A stretch of DNA of 64,000 nt, from assembly GCF_011075055.1 (NCBI RefSeq), contig NC_058149.1, positions 6,454,449-6,518,448 of the forward strand, written 5' to 3'. The number at the start of each line of letters is the position of its first letter. The stretch's first letter is position 1. The translations under genes and the position numbers were made by a program. Of this stretch, positions 38,601 through 49,279 are shown piece by piece. The DNA comes from Mangifera indica (lineage: Eukaryota > Streptophyta > Magnoliopsida > Sapindales > Anacardiaceae). The notes under the pieces are model-generated. The model was not told where the DNA came from, searched no databases, and saw only the letters and a program-made list of their open reading frames with translations.

Positions 38601-39258
38601 ACCCACTGTCAATCAGCCATTCACCCTTTTTGTTGTTTTTTGCACAATAAGAGGCAACAAACAAATTTTTAGTTGATTCCTCAAGCTTCTCTGCTACTCT
38701 GACTTGTTGTCCTTGTTGATCTCTTTTGCTCTTTCAAACTTTTCCACATGACCTTCTTGATTGCAGACCTTACATTTTGCATTAGGCCTAAACCAACAAA
38801 AATTTGGAGTATGATTTTTTTTCTTGCAGTAAGGACAAGGAGCAAACTTTGTTTTCTTTTCCCACTGCTTTCTTTTCTCCTTTTTTCCTCCTTTTTCTCC
38901 AGGGCTTGCTTTCTACCCAAGCCACTGCCGAGAGTTTTCTCCTGGTGCTTTACATTAAAAGCCCCTTCTGTTGATTCTTCTTGTCTTAAAGCTCTTCTTT
39001 GGTCTAGAGCTTTAAAGGGATTTACCACATCTGTTAAAGTAAGTTCAGAGAGATTTTTAAAGTCTTTAAGAGAGGAAATTTTTGATTCATACCTCTCTGG
39101 AATACTCACTAAAATCTTTTCCACAACTCTTTGATCAGTAAGTGTCTCTCCAATCAATCTTATTTGGTTGACTACCTTCATCACTCTATCAGCATACTCC
39201 TTTATGGTTTCAGTTTCCCTAATTTTGAAAGTCTCAAATTCTCTCCTGAGATTTAAAA

Positions 39259-39263
39259 CATGC
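39259..39263. repeat. Target duplication of the solo LTR, left copy
   Basis: catgc, repeated at 41508-41512. Copy 1 has a single uninterrupted catgc at the matching gag position (near 34874). Confidence 0.9.
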
Positions 39264-41507
39264 TGTAATACCCTCGGGTATGTTCCAGGGGCAATTACGT
39301 CTTTTAACCCTGTTTTGAGATACTTCCCATTTTTTTTAAATATATATATATGTTATGTATGGGTGTGTTTATATAAGTATATATATATGTATATAAATAC
39401 AAAAAGAAAAAAAAGAAAAAAAAGAGATAAAGAGAAAAAGAGAGATAAAGCTTAGATAAAGGGAGAGTAAAGTCAAAAAAGGCATCTCATCCCATTTTTT
39501 CCATCATTTCCTGTCCATATTCCCACAGCCACCATTCTTCATGCTTTTTTTTTGTTTTCTTGAAGAATAAGGAAGGATTTGAAGGAGTTTGGAAGACAAG
39601 AAAAAAAGAGAAAAGAAAAGGAAGCACTTGGAAGCTTTGGTAACCAAAGATCTCCTTCATTTCCCTTTTATCTATGTATATATGCATATTATGTGAATAT
39701 TTTAGTGTGTTTTGGTATTGATTTAAAGTGGTCTTGGTGATAAAGGAAGCAAAACAAAGAGAAGGAAGCTAACTTGCAAAGATTTGGCTTGAAACAAGGT
39801 AAGGGGAATTATCCTTGATATGTTGCATGTTTTAGGCTTTTGGTTCCTTGGATCTATGTTGTAAATGATGATTTTGAAGTTGAGAAATGTTGTTTTGCTA
39901 TTTGGGATGCCTGTGTGTTATTTTGTTCATGGCAGAAAGTTGCATGATATTTACAGTTTTTGCCACTGAGTTCGTCCCATATTTTGGCTGTCTTATCTGA
40001 TGAATTATGAGTGCTATTATATCTTCTTGGAAAGCTCTTTGAATCCTCTTTCCAATGATATATAGCTTGTATGAATTAGAGATCATTTGGACTGTTAAAT
40101 ATTGTATGAACCAAAAGGACTGTTTTACTAAATAAACAGAGGAGGCAGTTTTGTCACTGAGTTTATCTCACGTTTTGACTGCCTTATCTATTGAATTATG
40201 AGTGCTATTATATCTTGTTGGAAAGATCTTTGAATTATTGTTTCAGTGATATATAGCTTGCATGAATTGGGGATCATTTGGATTGTTAAATATTGCATGA
40301 ACCACAAGGACTGCCTTACCAAATAAACAGAGGAGGCAGTTTCTGTCACTGAGTTTATCTCACGTTTTGACTGCCTTATCTATTGAATTATGAGTGCTAT
40401 TATATCTTGTTGGAAAGATATTTGAATCCTCTTTTCAACGATATATAGCTTGTATGAATTAGAAACCGTTTGGGCTGTTAAATTGTATGAAAAAGAAGGC
40501 TGCCCTGCTAAATGACTGTTTTATGAACAGTATTTCGTAGTTTTGAGCAAAATAGAAAGAAAGAAAAAGAGGAGAAAAAAAAAAAGAAAGGAAGAAGAAA
40601 GGAAAGGAAAGAAAAGAAAAGAAAAGAAAGAAAAGCAAGAAAAGGAATTTGGGGCTCAAGATTTAGGGGTCATCTTAAGAGTAATGTCTGGTGAGTTATG
40701 AATAAATTTAGATGGAAGCAAAATTAGTAAGATATAAGACCCGCATGCATGCTATAAATTATGAGAGAGCACTTTACACTACACTGCCCAAAGTAGGGCA
40801 CGTTCGTAGTAGGACATAGACCCCTAGTAAGGTCTGCTCGTAGTAGAGTTTAATTCAGATTCAAAAATAGTGTAGTGAAAGAAAGAGAGCTCGAGCTTAG
40901 AAAAGTGTCAAATTCCTATAGTTAGCTTCCAGAAAGTATCAAATAGACACCAGATGGGACAAAGTATGACCCAAATAGTAAAAAATGAACTAGATTGCCC
41001 CCTCAATATCTTATGAGGGGTTATGAGTTAGGTTGAGTCCCGAGAGTGAGTTAGAACAGGAAAGGGAATAGTTTATTTAATTCTTTCCCCTTACTGAGTG
41101 TTTTTATCAGTCATTTCCTTTTCTTTCCTGATTGCAGGTACAGGTGATCGAGGTAGCTGCGAGGTAGGGTCAGGTCAGCGTAGGTAGATCCGGCTGGAGC
41201 AGGTTATCTCTGGTTTACATTACATGCATACAGTGGCATGTTCCTGTCGACTTTTGACTTTTTGAGATTATGGTACAGTTGCATATGATTACTCTCTGTT
41301 TTCAAATACTTTCAGATGAGTTTTCATATGAGTATATATATCTTTTGTTCGCTTCCAGATTTTCAGTTTTCTTGGAATACTTTCAAAACACTTTTAATGA
41401 TGCGTTTATTTTAAAGCATTTTAAAAAGAAAAAAAAATAGATGCTCCAGATAGTAATTCGTAACATTTCTCCTTTGGTGGGTAGTACTTCTAGAGGGGGA
41501 TGTTACA
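39264..41507 (+). mobile_element. Solo LTR of a Ty3/gypsy element, 2,244 bp
   Basis: It starts TGTAATACCCTCGGG and ends GGGGATGTTACA, with perfect 5-bp catgc duplications. The empty site is visible in copia copy 1. No gag or pol is present. It contains TATA-like runs near 39345-39395, a purine-rich (gaaa) tract at 40550-40650 and a threefold 191-bp tandem repeat. Orientation is inferred from LTR ends. It formed by recombination between the two LTRs of a full element, after the copia insertion. Confidence 0.92.
39957..40515 (+). repeat. 191-bp tandem repeat, three copies, inside the solo LTR
   Basis: tg(c/t)cactgagtt starts copies near 39961, 40152 and 40344. Each holds gaattatgagtgctattata, a gatatatagctt block and cagaggaggcagtt (the third copy ends without the last). 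Confidence 0.88.
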
Positions 41508-41923
41508 CATGCAATTGCCTTGATCTCTCATTTCCAAGAGAGTCTTCTCTAAGTCTGTCCCAAGCTTGTTTAACAGTATCACAATCAACTATTTTTGTAA
41601 AAATAACATCTGTGACTCCCTGGTGTATTATGGAAAGAGCTCTAGGAGCCTTAGTCATCTCTTCTTCATGCATTCTGAGCTGATTTAAGGTGGGATTGGG
41701 TCCTAGTTGAGGAGGCAGCTTCTCCTCTTCAACACACTGCCAGAGACCTACTCCTTTTCGAAAAGCTTTCATTTTTACAGCCCAAATATGATAACGGTCA
41801 CCATTATAGAGAGATGAGAGGATGAGGCCATCGTGAGCTTAGATGAAAGAGTTATGAGGTGAAGGCTTTTTTTTTCTTCTTCTAATACAACCCCTTAAGA
41901 TCACTAAACAAGCTCTGATACCA

Positions 41924-42268
41924 TGATACTGTAGTAGGAATTAAACAAGAGTTTCATAAAACTCAAAGAAATCTGGAAATTTTCAGATCCAGCAAACTTA
42001 TAGAGAGTAGAGGAAAAACAGAGAAAGAAAGAAAGAAAGAGAAAAAGATAAGCTAATGGACTTCAAATCTGCTTTTAATTTTCATAAAATGAGTTATACA
42101 TACATCCAAGAGCAGTACATGACATCAACAAGCTTAATTTGTACAACCAAAAGTCAACAAAAATCCTAATATTAAGGATCATCAAGTATTTTTACCAAAA
42201 ACATATCTACTACTTTGACTAATATTTTGTAACTATAATGTAAAATGACAAAGAGCCTCAATTCTCTA
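41924..42268 (-). repeat. Copia LTR 3 (5' LTR of copy 2)
   Basis: About 345 bp, with a shorter (gaaa) run than the other two. The outermost ACA is missing: ...attctcta passes straight into the duplicated host sequence. Confidence 0.9.
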
Positions 42269-42283
42269 GTCTTGATGCTATAT
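42267..42283. repeat. Right copy of the 17-bp duplication
   Basis: tagtcttgatgctatat, identical to 30940-30956. Confidence 0.85.
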
Positions 42284-45200
42284 TCACTTCTGTTTGCATG
42301 CCAATTTTATGTACTAATTATGGGGCAGCTTGCCTTTTAATTTGAAGTTTCTGTCCTTAGTTGTTGACTACAGACAGTTTATTTTTTATATCTATCTTTT
42401 TATTTGACAAGAACATGAGTCTATAAATATAAAGGTAGTAAACTAGATATCCTCCAAAAGAAAACAAAACAGGTAAAAATAATCAACAAGAGCATAGCAC
42501 AGAAACCTTGAGGTGGGAAAACTGGTTTTGGGAGAGCTTAACTAAATCCTTCTGTATTAGGTGCGGCTTGTTTCAATTTAAATGAAACTGATTCATGTCT
42601 ATGGATTAGATAGAAGCAGACCTTTTTTTCTGGTGGTTAGATTCTGATAGAATTCTTTAGGTTCAATAATATGCATGTTAAGAAAATGATTGGAATTTTG
42701 AAGTCAATTTAGTCATCAGAAATGAACGGTAAACTTGAAATAAATATAATATACTTGTTCTGTTAAAAAAAAGGAAAAGTAAACAGATATGTTTGGTTCG
42801 GTTCATATGTTTGTATGTAACAAGTTTGGTACGGTTCTCCCCAAAACCCAACCAACCCGAGGTTTCCAACCCCAATCCTCAATGGCCTCTTTAAATATTC
42901 TTTGAATTCACTCTAAACATAAAACAAAAACAGCCAATATGGAACATCTCGAATGAACCAAAGCTTTTTATCTCCTAACCTAAAGCAAAATAGTTCTTCA
43001 AATAAGGAATACAAGAATCCAACACTACCTAAGAAATTCCAGCTTTTCTGACAAATTCAGACAACTGATTTTAGTTCTAAAATCAACACACAGATACAGA
43101 ATAATAAATTATATGAGCTTGGAGTAAATTTTTTGTAGTAACTATGTTTTTCTTTTTTACTTTCCAATGCAAGAAACATTTTGAGTGAACTGTTCATGAT
43201 GTGTCTACATATTCTCCCATTAGGGCATATTGGAATAATTTGATAACATTACCTTGCTATTTAGCATGTTTTTACTGGTTTGTAATGTTACATTACTTTC
43301 GTAGATGAAGTAAAATATCACATCTTTTCGTGGTTTGTGGCATATATGAGGTGTAGACTATTTTTGACTTCTTTGGTTGATAAAAGAGGCCAACACCCCT
43401 GTTGCTAACTCACATTTGTGACACTTCCATAGCTAAAAAGAGGAATAATATTTTTCTGAAGAGAAGGCCCTGAGGAACTTATTTGTGTCAAAGATTGGTG
43501 AGTTGGTCTACCTTGAATTGCATCTTCGTACGAGCTTCTCAGCCTTGACTATGGAAAAGTGTGGCAGGTCTTTGGTAGGCTTGCAAACCATTTGTCATGT
43601 ACTTGGGGTGCCATCAAAGAAGCTACTTAGTGACTGAAGTTATCACAATTTTTGAGTGTACCATGGAGTTTTGAGATTAGGTTTCAAAGAAATAAAACTA
43701 GATAAATGGAGCGTCTGATTTGGATTGTCATTTATTTGAAGTAGATGGGAGTTCTAGGGAAAACTAATTGGACAATGGTCAAAGGTGGGTATAGTCACAA
43801 TTTTTCTTTTTACTTTTTCCTTATTTTCTTGTTCTAATTCTTCAAAATTCATTAGGTTTTCCAAGCATCCAAATGGAGCCTGAAAGGAAGTGTATCTGAA
43901 ATAAATACTTATTTATTCCAAATTCAACTCTTCAATAAAGGATGCAAGGAAGCATCAAGTTGACTTAAATGAGTGAGTAGTAATCCAAGTATGAAGTAAG
44001 AACCTTGCATTTGATATTATCATCTTAAATAAAACAAGTTCCTATTGTTAGAACTTGTGTACTATTGTTGGACATCTATCCAGCAATATAATCTTTAGGT
44101 GAACTAAAGTGAAGGAAAAAAAAAGTTCTCAAGTTAGGAGGTAAATTAACATGGTGTTAAATTCAAGTTAATGGTCTTGTGGTTGAATCACTTTGTTACA
44201 AAATTATAACAATAAATTGTTTTTGTGTTACACTTGTGTTCCCTTTCAAAAAATTTATAAAAAACAAAGAGCAAGAAGAGATTTTTGTGTTGGGATTGTG
44301 GGTTATGCATGTGGTTGTGAAGAGACTAATACTCTTGTTTGGTCTCCTATCAGCTTAACATTTCAGGTTGTGATTACTTCATCTATGAAATTGAATTATA
44401 TTCTATTTGCATATTTAGACCTGGTTGATAAATGTTTAGCAGTAGCGGGCAGATGCCCAGAGAACAGAGAGGAAAGGGAGCATTCCTTAGGGTAAGTTAA
44501 GTAAAATATCTAGAGTTAAAAGGAATAACTTTGGACAAATATATATATTATGAATATGGATATTATCTTGGTATAAGATAACAAAAGTTACATAGTTGAT
44601 AACGATGGAAATTTTGTTTGCATACCATATATGCTTCAATCATGGTGTAGGAAACAGTCATTTCTCATATTGGCCATGATTATCATAGTATAGCAGTTAC
44701 TGCATAGATAGAATAGTTTCAGAGTCTTCTTGAAAGCTGCCTGGCAATTGTTTTTAACCTTTTTCTCTTTTCCCATATTCAAAATGGAAAAAGTTTCTTA
44801 TTTTTGGTTGCTTGATGTAGATTTTTATCCCAATATAATTATTCCATGCATTTCATGTCTGTCTTATTACTTACTCTAACTTCTGTTGGCTGCTCTTTTC
44901 TTATGTTATTATCTGCGCAGACAAAAAAGATTCAAGCCTTTGATGTGATGGAGTTGCTAGAGTTTTTTGGGGTACTGTTATAGCAATCTTTTGTATCATT
45001 TGTATAGGAAGAGATAGGAGAAGTTTAAGAGACAAAAGGAGATGCAACTGAATTTTCAAATGATAAAGATAGGTTGTGGGCTTCTGTGTAATCTTAATAT
45101 CGTGATGCGCCTATTTTTATTGTTCGCAACGGGGAGGTGGCACTGAATTGGTCAAAGGCATATATTCTTCATGTTTTTGTTGATTTTGGTCTCTTTTACC

Positions 45201-45362
45201 CTGTCCTGATTTCTATGGTTGAGTCCTTGCGTTTTGTCTGTCCTGGTCCATACTCTTGCAGATATATTATGGACAGCTTGTCCCCTGCTTTCTACATTCT
45301 TCAACTATCAATTTAAGTTTTCCTGAGTTGCTTGTTTAAAAAGAAAATTTCTGTGCATCCAG
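42284..45362 (+). other. Intron-like region of the PEPPER-like gene; expected KH1/KH2 exons not found
   Basis: About 3.1 kb of AT-rich sequence. Open frames at 44193-44495 and 42875-42678 carry no known motif. An acceptor-like gcgcag at about 44920 is followed by an open stretch that matches nothing I know. The exons that should finish KH1 and start KH2 are not visible. Confidence 0.45.
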
Positions 45363-45511
45363 AGGAAGTACCATTTTACGCTGCCACAGATGAGAGGGTT
45401 GTGGAGATGCAAGGAGAAGCTGTGAAGGTTCTCGAAGCCCTAGAAGCAGTGGTTGGACATATGAGGAAGTTCTTGGTTGATCATTGTGTTCTTCCTCTTT
45501 TTGAAAAGACA
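45363..45511 (+). pseudogene. KH2 C-terminal exon of the PEPPER-like gene
   Basis: A catccag acceptor precedes it and a GTAAGC donor follows at 45512. It reads EEVPFYAATDERVVEMQGEA, then VKVLEALEAVVGHMRKFLVD and VLPLFEKT. This is the end of KH2 and its strongly conserved extension in the family. The exon itself is intact. Confidence 0.85.
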
Positions 45512-45590
45512 GTAAGCTGGTCTCCATACTGAGCATTGATATATTTATCTTTCAGTTTGATTTGGTAATTATTGTCCTCTATAATTTTGG

Positions 45591-45845
45591 TACAGCACAA
45601 CAGTATCTCAAGAGCGTCAAGTGGACACTTGGGCTGACAAATCATCATTGCATACCGCACCTCAAAGTGGAAATAGCTCTGAGTATACTCCCTCTACAAG
45701 AAGAGAATCTTTGTAACTAGAACGTGAACCGCAATTGGAATCACATTTTAGATACTCCGGTATTTCACTCTATGGACAGGACCCTGCAGTTTCGGCAATA
45801 CGATCATTAGGAGTTGCTTGTGCTAGTGGTCCTATTGTTACACAG
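45591..45845 (+). pseudogene. KH2-KH3 linker exon of the PEPPER-like gene, with in-frame stop
   Basis: The frame reads YSTTVSQERQVDTWADKSSL, then RRESL, stop, LEREPQLES, and GISLYGQDPAVSA, ending VTQ before a GTAATG donor. The stop TAA at 45714-45716 replaces a residue that is phenylalanine in the family as I recall it. The frame demands an acceptor just before 45591, but the genome reads ttttgg, so the AG is lost. The AG at 45594-45595 would shift the frame. Confidence 0.8.
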
Positions 45846-46647
45846 GTAATGCTCCTTCTTCATGATGAAAGAGCTTGTATGTTATTAGGAAAAAAAAAAA
45901 AAACTGTATTGTAGTTTGCACTAATAGGATCGAACTATTCTATTATAATCTGTTTCCATACAGGTTTACACTACAGACCTTGACCAACAAAATTTTTAAA
46001 ACAGGCCACTTTCAGTTGGAGTTGATGCCTGCCAACATTTTTAACATTAAATTCTCGGCAACTTGATGTTTAAGCCTCATTTACTGGGTCATAATTAAAA
46101 GAGTTGATAAGGAAATAAATCTATTTATAAAATCAATAAAACTATGTATACACATTTTAAGTAAATAATTAAGTATATATTTAATGTGTCACTATGTGAT
46201 TTGGTGTTATTGAATTAAGAGTAAAATATTATCCAATCACGTGATCATCAACTTTATACTTAATTGTGTACGTAAAAGTGTGTACATGTAATATTGCTCT
46301 TACAAAATTTAGGTGAAAAAACAAAATCAAAAATAAAATAATCTGTAGATTTAATCTCTAAACCAGTGAAGTTGCAAAACCTTTTACAATTTTAGACAAG
46401 CGCCCGCTGATTTTATACTTGTTCTTCTTCCATTTTGGAGTTTGAGCATGGAGAATCTAATTCTTTTGTATCTTCTGTTTGCTCATATGTAACCTTATCA
46501 TTTTCCGAGCAAAATGGTTAACCATAACATCCTTTTCCTTTTCTTTGTATAGATGCTTTATTGTATCATAAATTTCCTTTGATTATATTTGTTGTCTTTT
46601 TACTTGTTCTAAGTTTTATCATCATTTCCTTTGTTTGTTATTATCAG
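45846..46647 (+). other. Intron between linker and KH3 exons
   Basis: It begins GTAATG and ends ttattatcag. Nothing else was recognised in it. Confidence 0.65.
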
Positions 46648-46770
46648 GTTGCACAAACTATGCAAATGCCTATATCACATGCTCAGGACATCATTGGTGT
46701 TGCAGGTAACAGTATTGAACACATCCGTCGCACTAGTGGGGCCATCATAACTGTCCAAAAATTGATTCAG
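46648..46770 (+). pseudogene. KH3 exon of the PEPPER-like gene, internally deleted
   Basis: It reads VAQTMQMPISHAQDIIGVAG, then NSIEHIRRTSGAIITVQ, then KLIQ before a GTAGGA donor. GVAG is the GxxG loop of KH3. Between TVQ and LIQ the family usually has about 25 more residues (the last beta strand and start of the C-terminal helix); here they are gone without shifting the frame. Confidence 0.82.
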
Positions 46771-47376
46771 GTAGGATCCCTTGTTTAATTTATTTTGTTT
46801 GATTGAGGCTTCCCTTGAATTGAAAGAGAATTAATTTTTGCTGGGTTATTAAACAATTTAACTTGCATCATTGTCCAGATGTCTTAATAGTGGTGAAAGC
46901 AATCCACCAACCAGTAACCATACCTGGCTGGTTTGTCCATTTATTTCCAGAACCCTAGGCTGTAATTGTTAGTTTGTAGTTACATTTGACAAGTAATAGC
47001 TTTTTCCTAAAAACTAATCATTCTCTCTATGCCATCCACCCGTGTCTCAACTTAAGGCTGCCTCACATTAAGGAACCCATTCTTGCTTCTATCAAATAAC
47101 TAGTCACAGACACCAGTGGCATAGTTAAATTCAACTCGTAGCTTGGTCTCACCATGCAAACAGTCGTTTCTACTGGATTCTCTGGTTTTGTTGTTAGTGC
47201 TTCTAGACCAGAAAAATTGAAACAAGAACTGAACTGAAAAATTGATGAATGAATTCTTTCTTGCTTTTATTCCATAGAGAATAGGTACATATATACATGG
47301 TTTCTCAGTCAAAGCTAGTAAAGAATAAAATGCAATGAAACTAAACTAGAAAAGAATAAAATGCATAAATTAAATT
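46771..47376 (+). other. Intron sequence before the SINE
   Basis: No gene. A 70-codon minus-strand frame (47312-47100) has no motif. A 30-base block containing aaagaataaaatgca is duplicated near 47320 and 47350. Confidence 0.5.
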
Positions 47377-47390
47377 TGAGATTGTAACCC

Positions 47391-47624
47391 CAAGGGTTAG
47401 CTTGAGTAGTTAAGCGAAATGACTCTCTCGTAAAAGGCTAGAGTTTGAGTAACTTGATCCTTCATATGAAAAACTTGGACTGATTAATTTGAGACTGAAT
47501 AGTGAGATGCTATAAAAAATAAAATCTTGACGTACCTGATATAATGGCTATAGGTCTAGTTACTACGTGTTGGGTTTATTTTTCCAGTGAAGGAGGGTAG
47601 GGTCCCTGTTTAAAAAAAAAATTA
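47391..47624 (+). mobile_element. tRNA-derived SINE
   Basis: It has a box A-like TAGCTTGAGTAGTTAAG near 47398 and a box B-like GGCTAGAGTTTGAGTAAC about 40 bases later, the spacing of a tRNA internal promoter. It ends in a run of A. Imperfect flanking duplications are tgagattgtaaccc (47377-47390) and tgagattgcatccc (47625-47638), 12 of 14 matching. No coding capacity. Confidence 0.72.
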
Positions 47625-47638
47625 TGAGATTGCATCCC

Positions 47639-48272
47639 TAAACTTAGGAATTTAATTATACTTTCCAACAAAAACCTTGGTGGGGTACTAGTAATTTTGG
47701 CATAACTACTATTTGCGGAGCCATGTAATCTCTGTTATGTGGGTTCTAAGTGTATTTTCATTTTCTTGTGGGTAATCAAGGACTTATGGTTTTGAGTTGA
47801 TACAAATTTATGCAAAGGATGACTCTTAGGATTGAGTAATACAAGTTTTTTGAATTTCAAGTAGGTTTCCAAATTTTTTTATCGAGTTTGTTTCTAAATT
47901 TGATTTGAAATAAATCTGTGCAAACAAATGTTCTTTTATTGTGGGATAAGTATTCATATTGGAAGACTCTTAAAGTGTTATAGCCTTTGGTAGAGACATG
48001 CAAGAACATTGAGATTATTGGTATAGAAATCCATCTGAATACATTTTAGGGCTGGTTAAAGCACCTTGTTTTTATGTGAGATGAGGGTTCATAACCCCTT
48101 GAGACTAGTGTGTATATTATATCTTAAAAGTTCCTATAAGAGGTTGTGTTAAGCTTGAGCCACCCATGATGGAGCAACCTGACCCATAACACCATAAACT
48201 GTTTGTGAGACTTGAGGGTGTAGTTGGACACATATAATGTCCTAAAACTGTTGTAAGTTTTTTTTTTTTTTC
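47639..48272. other. Intron sequence left of the copia palindrome
   Basis: No gene. The last 80 bases (48190-48272), ending in a 14-T run, resemble 51310-51382 in direct orientation. Confidence 0.45.
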
Positions 48273-48274
48273 AA

Positions 48275-49235
48275 TATATAACCAGAAGTGGATTTGCGTT
48301 GGTCTAAACCACAAATCCAGTTGGCATTTGAATGGCCAACCAAACATAAATTGTCTTTTAACTTAGAAGTATCAACGAGTTTGCAGTTTGCTATATTGAA
48401 TTATTCTAGAATTTTTTAAATATAATACTCTTGTAACAAAGCTAAAAGTTTATTGGAACGATCCCTCTTAATTTTAATTATTAATACGTAATCTGTCTCA
48501 CCTGTATCATTCATGTCAAAATTCATAGATAACCAACTTTTAATGGTTATCATATACTCCAAATTGTTTTAAGCTATTAAGACATCATTTACGTACAGTG
48601 ATAAAATTGCAAACTTCTTGTTAGACTTTTTCACATAGTGGTCTTAATTAATCATTTTAAAATCATAAAACAATATAGCCCTATAAAATTTTAAATATCA
48701 TTGTCTGAATGATTAGTCATATATTGATCTATGAAGCTTGTACACTTCGCATTCCTAACCTTTAACAATGAAACCTATAGGTTGTTTCATGTAGATTTTT
48801 TCATCAAACTCTCAATTAAGGAAAGTTTTTTTGATATCCATATGATGCATTTCTAAATCTATATGTGCTATAATAGCTAGAATCGAATGAATTGAAGTAA
48901 ATCTTACCACTGGTGAAAATGTATTTTTCATAATCTTTACCTTCTTGTTGGGTACAACTTTTTATCATAAAATGAGTTTTATATCTATCTATTGAGTCAT
49001 CCACCTTACGTTTGATTTTGAGAACCCACTTGTTCATAATAGGTTTTCGTCTCGACGGTAAGTCAACCAAATTCCAAACTGGGTTTGCTTTCATAGATTT
49101 CATCTCTTTTTCCAATGTTTCCTACCGTTTTTCCTTATCAAGAGAGGAGAGTGTTTTTTTTTTATAGTTTTAGGTTTTTTATTATCTTCAGAAGTTGTAA
49201 TGAAAACCTCATTTTCAAAACATCACTTAGGTACT
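48275..49235 (-). pseudogene. Copia RT fragment, left arm of an inverted pair
   Basis: The minus strand 49115-48816 reads EMKSMKANPVWNLVDLP, then MNKWVLKIKRKVDDSIDRYK, the start of copia RT. Going outwards, degenerate RT continues to about 48480, with sequence matching the right arm in inverted order. It has frameshifts and stops. Confidence 0.82.
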
Positions 49236-49279
49236 TTCGGATTATCCTCAATTGTATAAGAGTGGTCATCTGAAAGTAT

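Larger units (their letters stand above)
35680..41772 (-). pseudogene. Copia gag-pol, copy 2, split by a solo LTR
   Basis: It has the same order as copy 1. Gag starts near 41772 (MKAFRKGVGLWQCVEEEK), is cut by the insertion at 39264-41507, and resumes 39184-38681. Protease WLIDSG lies in 38664-38161. Integrase spans 38185-37478 with an intact HVCDVCH zinc site and a stop near 37795; it has the same NGMSKRKN lysine as copy 1. The RT frame 37222-36128 is 364 codons without a stop, with LYVDDLL and VYKLYKALYGLKQAPRAWYC. RNase H continues to 35712. It is better preserved than copy 1 but still broken. Confidence 0.9.
30956..42268 (-). mobile_element. Tandem Ty1/copia array: LTR-internal-LTR-internal-LTR
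   Basis: Three LTRs of about 350 bp (30956-31309, 35303-35656, 41924-42268) separate two internal regions. On the minus strand each LTR begins TGTTAG and ends ATATCA (the third has lost its outer ACA). The primer site TGGTATTAGAGC follows the LTR end at 35302-35291 and again at 41923 downwards (there TGGTATCAGAGC). The polypurine tract AAAGGAGGAG precedes LTR1 and LTR2. Both internal regions carry gag, protease, integrase, RT and RNase H in copia order and are about 4.0 kb once the solo LTR in the second is removed. The two copies are very similar but not identical. The array interrupts the PEPPER-like gene. Confidence 0.92.

Noticed and set aside
40550..40660. Purine-rich tract read as a polypurine tract of an LTR element
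   Set aside because: It lies in the middle of a solo LTR, not next to an LTR start.
30956..42283. Tandem copia pair read as two independent insertions
   Set aside because: Independent insertions would give four LTRs and separate target duplications. Only three LTRs and one outer duplication are present.
44193..44495. 100-codon frame as a missing exon of the PEPPER-like gene
   Set aside because: It shows no KH signature or match to the expected sequence and has no good splice context.
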